From positions 1-5,164 of the forward strand of contig JAURYZ010000215.1 in NCBI GenBank assembly GCA_030653635.1: DNA of 5,164 bases. Reading direction: 5' to 3'. Under the pieces are notes generated by a model that had not been told where the DNA came from, did not search any database, and was given only the letters and a program-made list of their open reading frames with translations. Both the position numbers and the translations under genes were made by a program. This DNA comes from Coriobacteriia bacterium (GTDB taxonomy: Bacteria; Actinomycetota; Coriobacteriia; Anaerosomatales; JAHIQC01). Position 1 is the first letter of the stretch. The number at the start of each line of letters is the position of its first letter. Positions 1 through 4,771 of the stretch are shown here, piece by piece.

Positions 1-320
1 AGAAGCGTTGGAGCCTACTTGCTGAGGATGTTGTCGGACTTACACAGCTGCAATCGAGCCTTCTTGAAGCCTCCTCCCGCCTTGTTCGGCCGGGGGGTTT
101 CGTGGTGTACTCCACTTGCAGCGTCCTACCTGCCGAGAACATGGGCGTGGTTCGGGGTTTCCTCGGCGGATCTTGGGGTTCGCAGTTCGAGATCTTGGCG
201 CTCGGAGAGTACCTTTCGCCAAGTTTGCAGCGGTTTGTGACCCCCCAGGGGTGTTTCCAGTCAATGCCTGAATCGGGTGGTCCCGACGGGCATTTCGCCG
301 TACTACTCAGGCGCCGCTAG
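1..320 (+). CDS. rsmB: 16S rRNA (cytosine-967-C5)-methyltransferase RsmB, C-terminal part (5' truncated by window edge)
   Basis: Only the last ~105 residues are present; the reading frame is open from base 3 and ends at TAG 318-320. The family transfers a methyl group from S-adenosylmethionine to C5 of C967 in 16S rRNA, in the cytoplasm. The visible part matches the end of the Rossmann-fold catalytic domain. A helix containing [12 protein letters not shown] leads into the strand and motif [16 protein letters not shown]. The Cys in the TCS triplet (codon 117-119) is the family's catalytic nucleophile that attacks cytosine C6. The protein ends with [12 protein letters not shown], the usual terminal strand (DGFF-A-L-R). 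The second conserved Cys (PCSG motif) and the N-terminal NusB-like RNA-binding domain would lie upstream of the window. glpX starts 22 bases after the stop, so the two are probably co-transcribed. RsmF or another NOL1/NOP2 relative is possible, but the ending fits RsmB best. Confidence 0.9.
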   Translation, partial: KRWSLLAEDVVGLTQLQSSLLEASSRLVRPGGFVVYSTCSVLPAENMGVVRGFLGGSWGSQFEILALGEYLSPSLQRFVTPQGCFQSMPESGGPDGHFAVLLRRR

Positions 321-342
321 GCGCACGGACGAGGAGAGATGC

Positions 343-1308
343 ATGCGCACAACCAGAATCGTTGAGATGCTCGAGGTCACCGAGGCTGCAGCATTGGCAG
401 CCGCTCGCTGGATGGGGAAGGGCGACAAGATCGCCGCAGACGCTTCGGCCGTAGAAGCCATGCGCACCGCTTTTGATGAACTGGATATCTCAGGTGAGAT
501 CGTCATCGGTGAGGGAGAGCGCGATGAGGCTCCCATGCTCTACATCGGCGAGAAGGTCGGTGCCGGTGGCGAGGAGATAGACATCGCGGTTGACCCGTTG
601 GAGGGCACGAATCTGACGGCCTACGGTCAGCCCAACTCGCTCGCCGTTTTGGCATTCGCACCCAAGGGCACCTTGTTGCACGCGCCAGACACTTACATGT
701 GGAAGGTGGCCACCGGCCCGGCGGCTGCGGACGCCGTACACATTGATGCGTCCCCCACTGAGAACGTGGTTAACGTCGCCAAGGCGCTCAAGCGTCCCGT
801 CGAGGACATCGTGGTGTGTATCTTGGAACGCGAGCGTCACAACGATCTCATCACCGAGGTCCGTCGTGCCGGTGCCCGAATTCGACTCATCAGCGACGGT
901 GACGTCTTCGGCGCTGTGGCAACCGCCATTGAAGGTACAGGCATCCATCTTTACCTGGGTGCGGGCGGCGCACCCGAAGGCGTCTTGGCTGCAGCCGCTA
1001 TGCGCTGCATTGGCGGTTGTTTCATGGGTCGCTTTGAGTTTCGTAGCCCCGAAGAGCGCGCGCGTGCGGTCACTATGTCCAAGTGCGACGTCGATGCTGT
1101 GCTCACCATGGATTGTCTGGTCGGATCCGACGAGGCGGCATTCATCGCGACAGGAGTGACGGACGGCGAAATGCTGCGTGGAGTGAAGTACTTCGGAACC
1201 GGTTCGCGGACCCACTCGATTGCCATGGATAACAAAACCGGCACGGTCCGCTTCATTGAAACGGTCTACCGTACCGGCACTGAGAAGTTCTGGGTAAGGA
1301 TGGACTAA
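343..1308 (+). CDS. glpX: class II fructose-1,6-bisphosphatase (GlpX)
   Basis: A cytoplasmic metal-dependent phosphatase that converts fructose-1,6-bisphosphate to fructose-6-phosphate, a committed step of gluconeogenesis. The 321-residue product is close to full length for the family. Visible hallmarks are [18 protein letters not shown] (12-29), [15 protein letters not shown] (56-70), [10 protein letters not shown] (80-89), [16 protein letters not shown] (165-180), SDGDV (184-188) and [13 protein letters not shown] (207-219). By alignment from memory with E. coli GlpX, metal ligands Asp33, Glu57, Asp84 and Glu212 and the catalytic Asp61 are all present. The start was chosen at ATG 343: GAGGAGAG (331-338) lies 4 bases upstream, and the family begins at this point ([18 protein letters not shown]). 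An in-frame start at 277 would add 22 unrelated residues and overlap rsmB. GlpX is the usual gluconeogenic FBPase of actinobacteria. Sedoheptulose-1,7-bisphosphatase side activity is possible but cannot be read from the sequence. Confidence 0.96.
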   Translation: MRTTRIVEMLEVTEAAALAAARWMGKGDKIAADASAVEAMRTAFDELDISGEIVIGEGERDEAPMLYIGEKVGAGGEEIDIAVDPLEGTNLTAYGQPNSLAVLAFAPKGTLLHAPDTYMWKVATGPAAADAVHIDASPTENVVNVAKALKRPVEDIVVCILERERHNDLITEVRRAGARIRLISDGDVFGAVATAIEGTGIHLYLGAGGAPEGVLAAAAMRCIGGCFMGRFEFRSPEERARAVTMSKCDVDAVLTMDCLVGSDEAAFIATGVTDGEMLRGVKYFGTGSRTHSIAMDNKTGTVRFIETVYRTGTEKFWVRMD

Positions 1309-1332
1309 CGCCCTGTAGAAGGGCGTCGGTTT
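1308..1332 (+). terminator. possible weak terminator hairpin after glpX
   Basis: A perfect 7-bp stem, ACGCCCT (1308-1314) with AGGGCGT (1320-1326), closes a 5-base loop (GTAGA) and begins on the last base of the glpX stop codon. It is followed by CGGTTT, a poor U-tract. It lies between two convergent genes, where a terminator is expected. On the minus strand the same hairpin would follow fmdB, but no T-run comes after it there. It could be a weak intrinsic terminator or an mRNA 3'-end stabilising hairpin. Confidence 0.5.
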
Positions 1333-1343
1333 GCGCGGCCTAT

Positions 1344-1631
1344 CTACTCGCTGGCGGCAGCCGGGCAGCTCGAGCATGCGGAGCTACTCTCTTTGTCCGC
1401 TTTGCAAGGAGCCGGAGCCGGAGTCGCGGTCGGTGTCGACCCTTCCTTCGGGCGCGGCTTTCGGTCAGTGTTATAGAAGCCTGAGCCTTTGAAGACGACG
1501 CCTACCGGAGTGAACACGCGTTTTGTCGTGCCGCTACACTGGGGACAGCTTTCCTCGGCGGGTGAACCGGCTTTTCGGGTCACTTCGAAGATGGTGTGAC
1601 AGCTCGTGCAACGATAGTCGTATGCTGGCAT
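1344..1631 (-). CDS. FmdB-family putative regulatory zinc-ribbon protein
   Basis: A 95-residue protein starting MPAYDYRCTSC, the typical opening of the FmdB/CxxC_CxxC_SSSS zinc-ribbon family. Four cysteines in two CxxC pairs (C8/C11 and C29/C32) should bind one zinc. The family's conserved stretch follows (KRVFTPVGVVFKGSGFYNTD, 37-56), then a low-complexity Pro/Ala/Lys tail that contains C76, C86 and C89. The start was set at the ATG complementary to 1629-1631, because the Shine-Dalgarno GAGAGGA (minus strand, 1641-1647) lies 9 bases upstream. The open frame runs further upstream, but the extra 37 residues do not resemble the family. The name comes from a putative regulator near a Methylophilus formamidase locus; the molecular role of most members is unknown, so none is assigned. 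It is convergent with glpX and divergent from the PASTA gene, with about 100 bases between the two start codons. Confidence 0.88.
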   Translation of the reverse strand: MPAYDYRCTSCHTIFEVTRKAGSPAEESCPQCSGTTKRVFTPVGVVFKGSGFYNTDRKPRPKEGSTPTATPAPAPCKADKESSSACSSCPAAASE

Positions 1632-1679
1632 TCGTGATGCTCCTCTCGAGCCGCATGATCCTGGGTGCGGCAGGGGTGG

Positions 1680-1708
1680 AGAATACTCGCGAAGCCCCCG
1701 AGACGCAA
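1680..1708 (-). promoter_or_regulatory. candidate sigma-70-type promoter for the FmdB gene
   Basis: On the minus strand, TTGCGT (complement of 1703-1708) is separated by exactly 17 bases from TATTCT (complement of 1680-1685). Matches are 3/6 to the -35 and 4/6 to the -10 consensus. Transcription would begin near 1673, giving a 5' leader of roughly 40 bases that includes the FmdB ribosome binding site. The 103-base space to the divergent PASTA gene must hold promoters for both directions; I see no convincing plus-strand -35/-10 pair there. CATGAT at 1654-1659 is the best weak -10. Confidence 0.35.
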
Positions 1709-1734
1709 GTTCCAAGCATGAGGAGAGGTCGGAA

Positions 1735-2823
1735 GTGAGCATTATCGAACGTACGCGGCCTGAGCGTCCACCCTATGTACCCGTATGGGTCGTGCCCAGT
1801 GCCGCGGCTATCGGCGCGGCACTACTGCTTGTGGTGGGGTTGTCGCTATGGCTCGGTGTGCGGGCTGAGGTGATCGTGCCCGACGTTGTTGGAGTGAACG
1901 AGGCAGTGGCTGAAGTTCGGCTCGCGCAATCAACTCTGACCATCGAGGTGACTGAGCGTCCATTTGATGCGTCTGAGCCCGGTACCGTTTTGGACCAAGA
2001 TCCCGCACCCGGTGAGACCTTGCGTGAAGGCGACCCGGTGCGTGTCGTCGTCTCCGCCGGTACCGAGGAGTTCACGATGCCCGATGTGGTCGGACTTGCG
2101 CTCAAGATCGCCAAGGTCCAACTCGAAGAGCGCGGGCTAGTGGTTCGCATTGACGAGGTCCACTCAGATGCCCCCCTGAACACCGTCGTTTCTACCAATC
2201 CAGCGCCTGGCGCAAGGATTCGCAGCTCGGACATGGTCCGCTTGAGTGTCGCCATCAAGGGCGACGCGACGGACGCCTTACTGCCCTACAAGCTCGATGG
2301 CACGGTCGTAGCCATTGACCCGACATTGGTTCCTGGAGGAGCTCAAGACGTCACCATGGAAGTGGCCCGACGTCTGCGTTCACTGCTCGAGGCCTCCGGA
2401 GCGACCGTCATTGTGACGCGATCGGCGACGGCGACTGCGACAGGTGTGCCTCAGACAAGTTCGACCGAGATCACCGGTTCGGTTTCCGCTGTGGTCGGGC
2501 TCGATGTCCCAGCTACGGGCGCGGGCGGCCTGGCCGTACTCACCCTGGGCGATTCGCCACAGACCCAACCCAGCTCGCAGGCGTCTGCAGCATTGGCAGA
2601 TTCGATCGCAGCCGAGCTCAAGGCGGTGGGCAAGCCCGTAGCTCGTGATGTCGTTTTGACTGATGCCGTGCTTGAGGCTTCACCGAACTCACCCGGAGTG
2701 CGCATAAGGCTCGGTTCCTTGGCAGCCAAGACCGACACGGAGTTGTTCACCGATCCGGCGTGGTTCGATCAGGTCGCGCGTGCGATCTACCGGGGCCTAG
2801 GCGAGCGTCTCGGCGCAAAGTAG
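1735..2823 (+). CDS. membrane-anchored double-PASTA protein with degenerate N-acetylmuramoyl-L-alanine amidase-like domain
   Basis: A 362-residue protein starting at GTG 1735, preceded 6 bases upstream by AGGAGAGG (1721-1728). Residues 1-15 are a short, Arg-containing cytoplasmic segment and ~16-42 form one transmembrane helix, so the rest should face outward. PASTA domain 1 (~46-109) has VPDVVGVNEAVAEVRL and DPAPGETLREGDPV. PASTA domain 2 (~114-175) has MPDVVGLALKIAKVQLEERG and NPAPGARIRSSDMV. PASTA domains bind peptidoglycan fragments or beta-lactams, as in PrkC/PknB kinases. Residues ~187-362 follow the Amidase_3 fold outline: VVAIDP, a helix with VARRLRSLLEASGATVIVTR, ASAALADSIAAEL, and LGSLAAKTDTELFTDPAW resembling the LGFLSN ending. 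However, the zinc and catalytic positions are lost, so catalysis is unlikely. No kinase domain is present. The function is probably wall binding, sensing or regulation, which is inferred. The M23 gene starts 46 bases downstream on the same strand. Confidence 0.85.
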   Translation: MSIIERTRPERPPYVPVWVVPSAAAIGAALLLVVGLSLWLGVRAEVIVPDVVGVNEAVAEVRLAQSTLTIEVTERPFDASEPGTVLDQDPAPGETLREGDPVRVVVSAGTEEFTMPDVVGLALKIAKVQLEERGLVVRIDEVHSDAPLNTVVSTNPAPGARIRSSDMVRLSVAIKGDATDALLPYKLDGTVVAIDPTLVPGGAQDVTMEVARRLRSLLEASGATVIVTRSATATATGVPQTSSTEITGSVSAVVGLDVPATGAGGLAVLTLGDSPQTQPSSQASAALADSIAAELKAVGKPVARDVVLTDAVLEASPNSPGVRIRLGSLAAKTDTELFTDPAWFDQVARAIYRGLGERLGAK

Positions 2824-2843
2824 GCTATGCGTGGCGCGTTTCT

Positions 2844-2865
2844 AGCATTCGATGTGTAGAATGCT
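2844..2865 (+). promoter_or_regulatory. perfect inverted repeat overlapping a -10-like hexamer before the M23 peptidase gene
   Basis: AGCATTC (2844-2850) and GAATGCT (2859-2865) are perfect inverted copies separated by 8 bases. TAGAAT at 2857-2862 differs from the -10 consensus TATAAT at one base and overlaps the right arm. Transcription from it would start at about 2869-2870, the A of the likely ATG start. No good -35 is visible 16-18 bases upstream. The arrangement fits an operator for a dimeric repressor at a leaderless promoter. A hairpin that ends or protects the PASTA transcript is the main alternative, but no T-run follows. Confidence 0.45.
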
Positions 2866-2869
2866 GTTC

Positions 2870-3907
2870 ATGTCCATCACACATACACCCACTCCACGTC
2901 GCGCTCGGCGCTGGCTTGCGGCTGTGCTTGTCGCAGCCATGTTTGTTGTTGCTCCCGCCACAGCCATCGGTGCAAAGTCCAAGGCCGATACCCTCCAAGA
3001 TCAGCTCACCGCTGTGCAGGCTGAGTTCAAGAAGGCCGGAGCGGCATATGACAAGGCCTACTGGAAGCTCGACGAGACCGAGTCGCGCATCGACAAGATC
3101 GACGCGCGCATCGCAGATGCTGAAGTTGAGCTCGGCGTAGCTCGCGTTCAACTCGCGGCCAGAGTGAACGGCATGTATCGCAGCGACAAGGTCGACTACC
3201 TGACTGTCATTCTTGGGGCGGAGTCGTTCCAAGACATGGTCACTCGTTTCGAGTTCATCAGCCGCATAAACCAAGCCGATTCCGATGCGATTCAGGTGGT
3301 TGAGGACCTTGAGGCGCGCCTTTCGTCCGAGCGCGCTTCGCTTGAGAAGGAACGGGCTGATCGCGAGTCCAAACTCGGCGCTCTCAAGAAACAGCGTGAC
3401 AAACTTCAAAAGAACATGAAGGCCAAGAAGGCTGAGTACGACAAGATCAAGGCCAAGCTTGATGCGACTCGTCGGTCGAGTTCCGGGGGCTCTTCGAAGT
3501 ATGCACCGGCTGGACCCAACGGAATGGTATTCCCAGTGCAAGGCGTCAATTACTACAGCGATACCTGGGGGGCTTCTCGTTCGGGTGGCCGTCGCCGTCA
3601 TCAGGGAACAGATATCATGTCGCCGAGCGGTACTCCTTGTGTGGCGGTGCTCTCAGGTACCGTGACCTCGAAGAACTCTGGACTTGGTGGCAAGACTATC
3701 TGGCTTACCGCTGACAACGGCTGGAAGTTCTACTATGCGCATCTCAGTGACTGGAAAGTGAAGAGTGGGCGAGTCTCGGCGGGCCAAGTCATCGGCTACG
3801 TAGGCTCGACCGGCAACGCCAGTGCAAGTTCCCCGCATCTTCACTTTGAGATCCACCCAGGCGGGGGTAGCGCGGTCAATCCCTACCCATACCTGCGCAA
3901 GATGTAG
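2870..3907 (+). CDS. secreted coiled-coil M23-family peptidoglycan endopeptidase
   Basis: A 345-residue murein hydrolase expected to cut peptide cross-links outside the membrane. The N-terminus has basic residues RRARR (10-14), a hydrophobic core WLAAVLVAAMFVVAP (15-29) and a likely signal-peptidase site near A32-IGA35. A long coiled coil covers ~37-201 and contains the segment YLTVILGAESFQDMVTRFEF (110-129), typical of EnvC/CwlO/PcsB-type N-domains. A Ser/Gly linker (203-209) precedes the LytM/M23 domain (~218-345). The zinc and catalytic set is complete: H244 and D248 in HQGTDIM, H291 in YYAHLSD, H323 and H325 in SPHLHFEIHP. It should therefore be active, unlike EnvC. In-frame ATGs occur at 2852, 2861 and 2870, none with a Shine-Dalgarno. 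ATG 2870 is preferred because it gives a normal signal peptide and coincides with the predicted transcription start. A partner role with the upstream PASTA protein is inferred from adjacency. Confidence 0.93.
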   Translation: MSITHTPTPRRARRWLAAVLVAAMFVVAPATAIGAKSKADTLQDQLTAVQAEFKKAGAAYDKAYWKLDETESRIDKIDARIADAEVELGVARVQLAARVNGMYRSDKVDYLTVILGAESFQDMVTRFEFISRINQADSDAIQVVEDLEARLSSERASLEKERADRESKLGALKKQRDKLQKNMKAKKAEYDKIKAKLDATRRSSSGGSSKYAPAGPNGMVFPVQGVNYYSDTWGASRSGGRRRHQGTDIMSPSGTPCVAVLSGTVTSKNSGLGGKTIWLTADNGWKFYYAHLSDWKVKSGRVSAGQVIGYVGSTGNASASSPHLHFEIHPGGGSAVNPYPYLRKM

Positions 3908-3925
3908 CAGCCACACCGCATGGGC

Positions 3926-3956
3926 GAAGGCCCGAATGGGGCATTTCTTTGCTTTG
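3926..3956 (+). terminator. probable intrinsic terminator after the M23 peptidase gene
   Basis: GCCC (3930-3933) pairs with GGGC (3939-3942) around GAATG. The stem extends through one mismatch by GAA (3926-3928) with TTT (3944-3946). A T-rich run, CTTTGCTTTGTT (3947-3958), follows directly. An alternative 4-bp hairpin, GGGC-GAAG-GCCC (3922-3933), uses the same GCCC. The stem is short, so strength is uncertain, but the position 19-50 bases after the stop is right. Confidence 0.45.
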
Positions 3957-3986
3957 TTGCACGAGCGGGTGTCCGTGTGGCACCAT
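3957..3986 (+). promoter_or_regulatory. weak candidate promoter for the riboswitch-thiT unit
   Basis: TTGCAC (3957-3962) is separated by 18 bases from CACCAT (3981-3986). The -35 is a fair match and the -10 is poor (3/6). Transcription would begin near 3993, a few bases before the riboswitch aptamer, which is where a promoter is required if the thiamine unit has its own. TTCAAT (3995-4000) is another -10-like hexamer, but it would start transcription inside the aptamer. Confidence 0.25.
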
Positions 3987-4000
3987 GAGCCCAGTTCAAT

Positions 4001-4091
4001 ACCGTACCGGGAGCTGCCACCAGGCGGCTGAGAGGCGGGTGTACCCGCGACCGACACGACGGCCCCGATAATGCGGGGCACGCATCACGGT
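4001..4091 (+). promoter_or_regulatory. TPP (THI-box) riboswitch aptamer, divergent in its 3' half
   Basis: The strongest mark is the invariant CTGAGA (4028-4033), which contacts the pyrimidine ring of TPP, directly after a P3 stem GCTGCC (4013-4018)/GGCGGC (4023-4028, one G-T pair). P1 can form from ACCGT (4001-4005) and ACGGT (4087-4091), and P2 from CGG (4008-4010) and CCG (4051-4053). An optional extra hairpin, GCGGG-TGTA-CCCGC (4035-4048), sits where many riboswitches of this class carry one. P5 is a strong GCCCCG (4062-4067)/CGGGGC (4074-4079) stem closing ATAATG, matching the family's ATAATGC loop. The usual CCTGA before P4 reads CACGA, and the GCGTAGG after P5 is changed (ACGCATC), so P4 is unclear. 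The downstream gene is a thiamine transporter, which supports the call. Binding of TPP is expected to switch thiT-thiN off. Confidence 0.82.
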
Positions 4092-4108
4092 GACCTATCA
4101 GGTCGTCG
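4088..4108 (+). other. hairpin competing with riboswitch P1 (candidate expression platform)
   Basis: CGGTGACCT (4088-4096) can pair with AGGTCGTCG (4100-4108), giving nine pairs including two G-U and a 3-base loop ATC. Its 5' arm uses four of the five bases of the P1 3' strand (4087-4091), so the two structures exclude each other. No clear T-run follows (only GCGTTTCG), so transcription termination is doubtful. Acting through translation, or as an anti-aptamer fold, is more likely. Confidence 0.4.
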
Positions 4109-4119
4109 CCGCGTTTCGT

Positions 4120-4160
4120 GGCTCTTGCTCCCGGTAGCCAGCCACCCAGCCGAGGAGACC
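4120..4160 (+). other. possible Shine-Dalgarno sequestering pairing upstream of thiT
   Basis: The thiT ribosome binding site GAGGAG (4152-4157) can pair with CTCTT (4122-4126). Two further G-C pairs form across a bulged A (GG 4120-4121 with CC 4159-4160). A competing hairpin, GTGGCT (4118-4123)/AGCCAC (4140-4145), would leave the site free. This is a plausible translational switch, but the pairings are short and unproven. Confidence 0.25.
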
Positions 4161-4168
4161 AGACTGAC

Positions 4169-4771
4169 ATGCGAAGCGAACGTACATTGGTTCTCACAGA
4201 GATCGCCCTTGCGATAGCCCTAGCGGCGGTCCTCAATATGCCGTTTCTGAGGGTCCAGCTGCCGTTCAATTTGGCTGGCGGCACCATCTCGCTCAACATG
4301 CTTCCGATCTTCGTGGTCGCCCTACGGCGTGGTCTTGTTCCGGGGCTCATCGCAGGCGCCTTGTATGGTGGCGTGGATGCCATGCTGAATCCCTACATCG
4401 TCCACCCGATCCAGTTCGTGCTCGATTATCCTGTCGCCTACGGACTCGTGGGACTCGCCGGGCTCGCGACAGGCGCATGGCGCAAGGTCGCGGCCGATCC
4501 CTCGAGGCGCTGGGGTGCGCTTCTCGGCGGTCTGTCAATCGGTGTGACAGCGCGCTTCGCTGCCCATTGGTTGTCCGGCGTCGTGTTCTTTGGGGCTAGC
4601 GCTCCTGAAGGTCAACCGGTGTGGCTGTACTCCATGATCTATCAATCGACGTATCTGCTGCCTTCTTTCGCGCTCACGATGGCAGCGGCACTTGTGGTAT
4701 TCCCGGCGCTTGAGAGGGCGGTCCCGGTGCGATTGCCTAGAAGTGGAGGCGCGCTTTGGACGCGCTCATAG
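4169..4771 (+). CDS. thiT: ThiT, thiamine-specific S component of an ECF transporter
   Basis: A 200-residue integral membrane protein that binds thiamine outside and works with a shared EcfA/EcfA'/EcfT module, not present in this window. It has about six hydrophobic segments, as expected (Lactococcus ThiT is 182 residues). Family features in order are RTLVLTEIALAIALAAVL with small residues spaced AxxxA (helix 1, contacts EcfT), GGTISLNMLPIF (37-48), ALRRG (51-55), PIQFVLDYPVAYGLVGLAG (80-98), ARFAAHWLSGVVFFG (128-142), APEGQPVWLYSMIY (145-158) and YLLPS (162-166). Start ATG 4169 matches the family; GAGGAG (4152-4157) is 11 bases upstream. An in-frame GTG at 4118 would add 17 residues without family likeness. 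At the usual YN pair near the end, a thiamine contact, this protein has Y158-Q159. It lies behind the TPP riboswitch and overlaps thiN, so thiamine salvage is the role. Confidence 0.94.
   Translation: MRSERTLVLTEIALAIALAAVLNMPFLRVQLPFNLAGGTISLNMLPIFVVALRRGLVPGLIAGALYGGVDAMLNPYIVHPIQFVLDYPVAYGLVGLAGLATGAWRKVAADPSRRWGALLGGLSIGVTARFAAHWLSGVVFFGASAPEGQPVWLYSMIYQSTYLLPSFALTMAAALVVFPALERAVPVRLPRSGGALWTRS
4744..4749 (+). promoter_or_regulatory. ribosome binding site for thiN, inside the thiT coding sequence
   Basis: TGGAGG lies 6 bases before TTG 4756 and decides that start. There is no ATG or GTG nearby in frame that keeps the N-terminal strand (DALIVAGAP). Confidence 0.65.

Noticed and set aside
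277..342. Upstream in-frame start for glpX that would add 22 residues
   Set aside because: The extra residues do not match the family, they overlap the rsmB end in another frame, and ATG 343 has a good Shine-Dalgarno.
490..1377. Long open frame on the minus strand opposite glpX (295 codons)
   Set aside because: It mirrors a clearly conserved gene, its translation shows no recognisable domain, and long antisense frames are common in GC-rich genes.
1632..1742. 37-residue N-terminal extension of the FmdB protein
   Set aside because: FmdB proteins start MPxYxYxC, and a Shine-Dalgarno sits just before that ATG. The extension would also run into the divergent PASTA gene's start region.
2825..3601. 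Long open frame on the minus strand opposite the M23 gene (258 codons)
   Set aside because: The opposite strand encodes a complete signal peptide, coiled coil and M23 start. The antisense translation has no family likeness and no ribosome site.
3822..4031. Small plus-strand open frame over the end of the M23 gene and the riboswitch leader
   Set aside because: It is out of frame with the M23 HLH motif region, has no ribosome site and ends inside the aptamer.
4118..4168. GTG start giving ThiT 17 extra residues
   Set aside because: The added segment is hydrophilic, not family-like, and lies before the Shine-Dalgarno; ATG 4169 matches ThiT starts.
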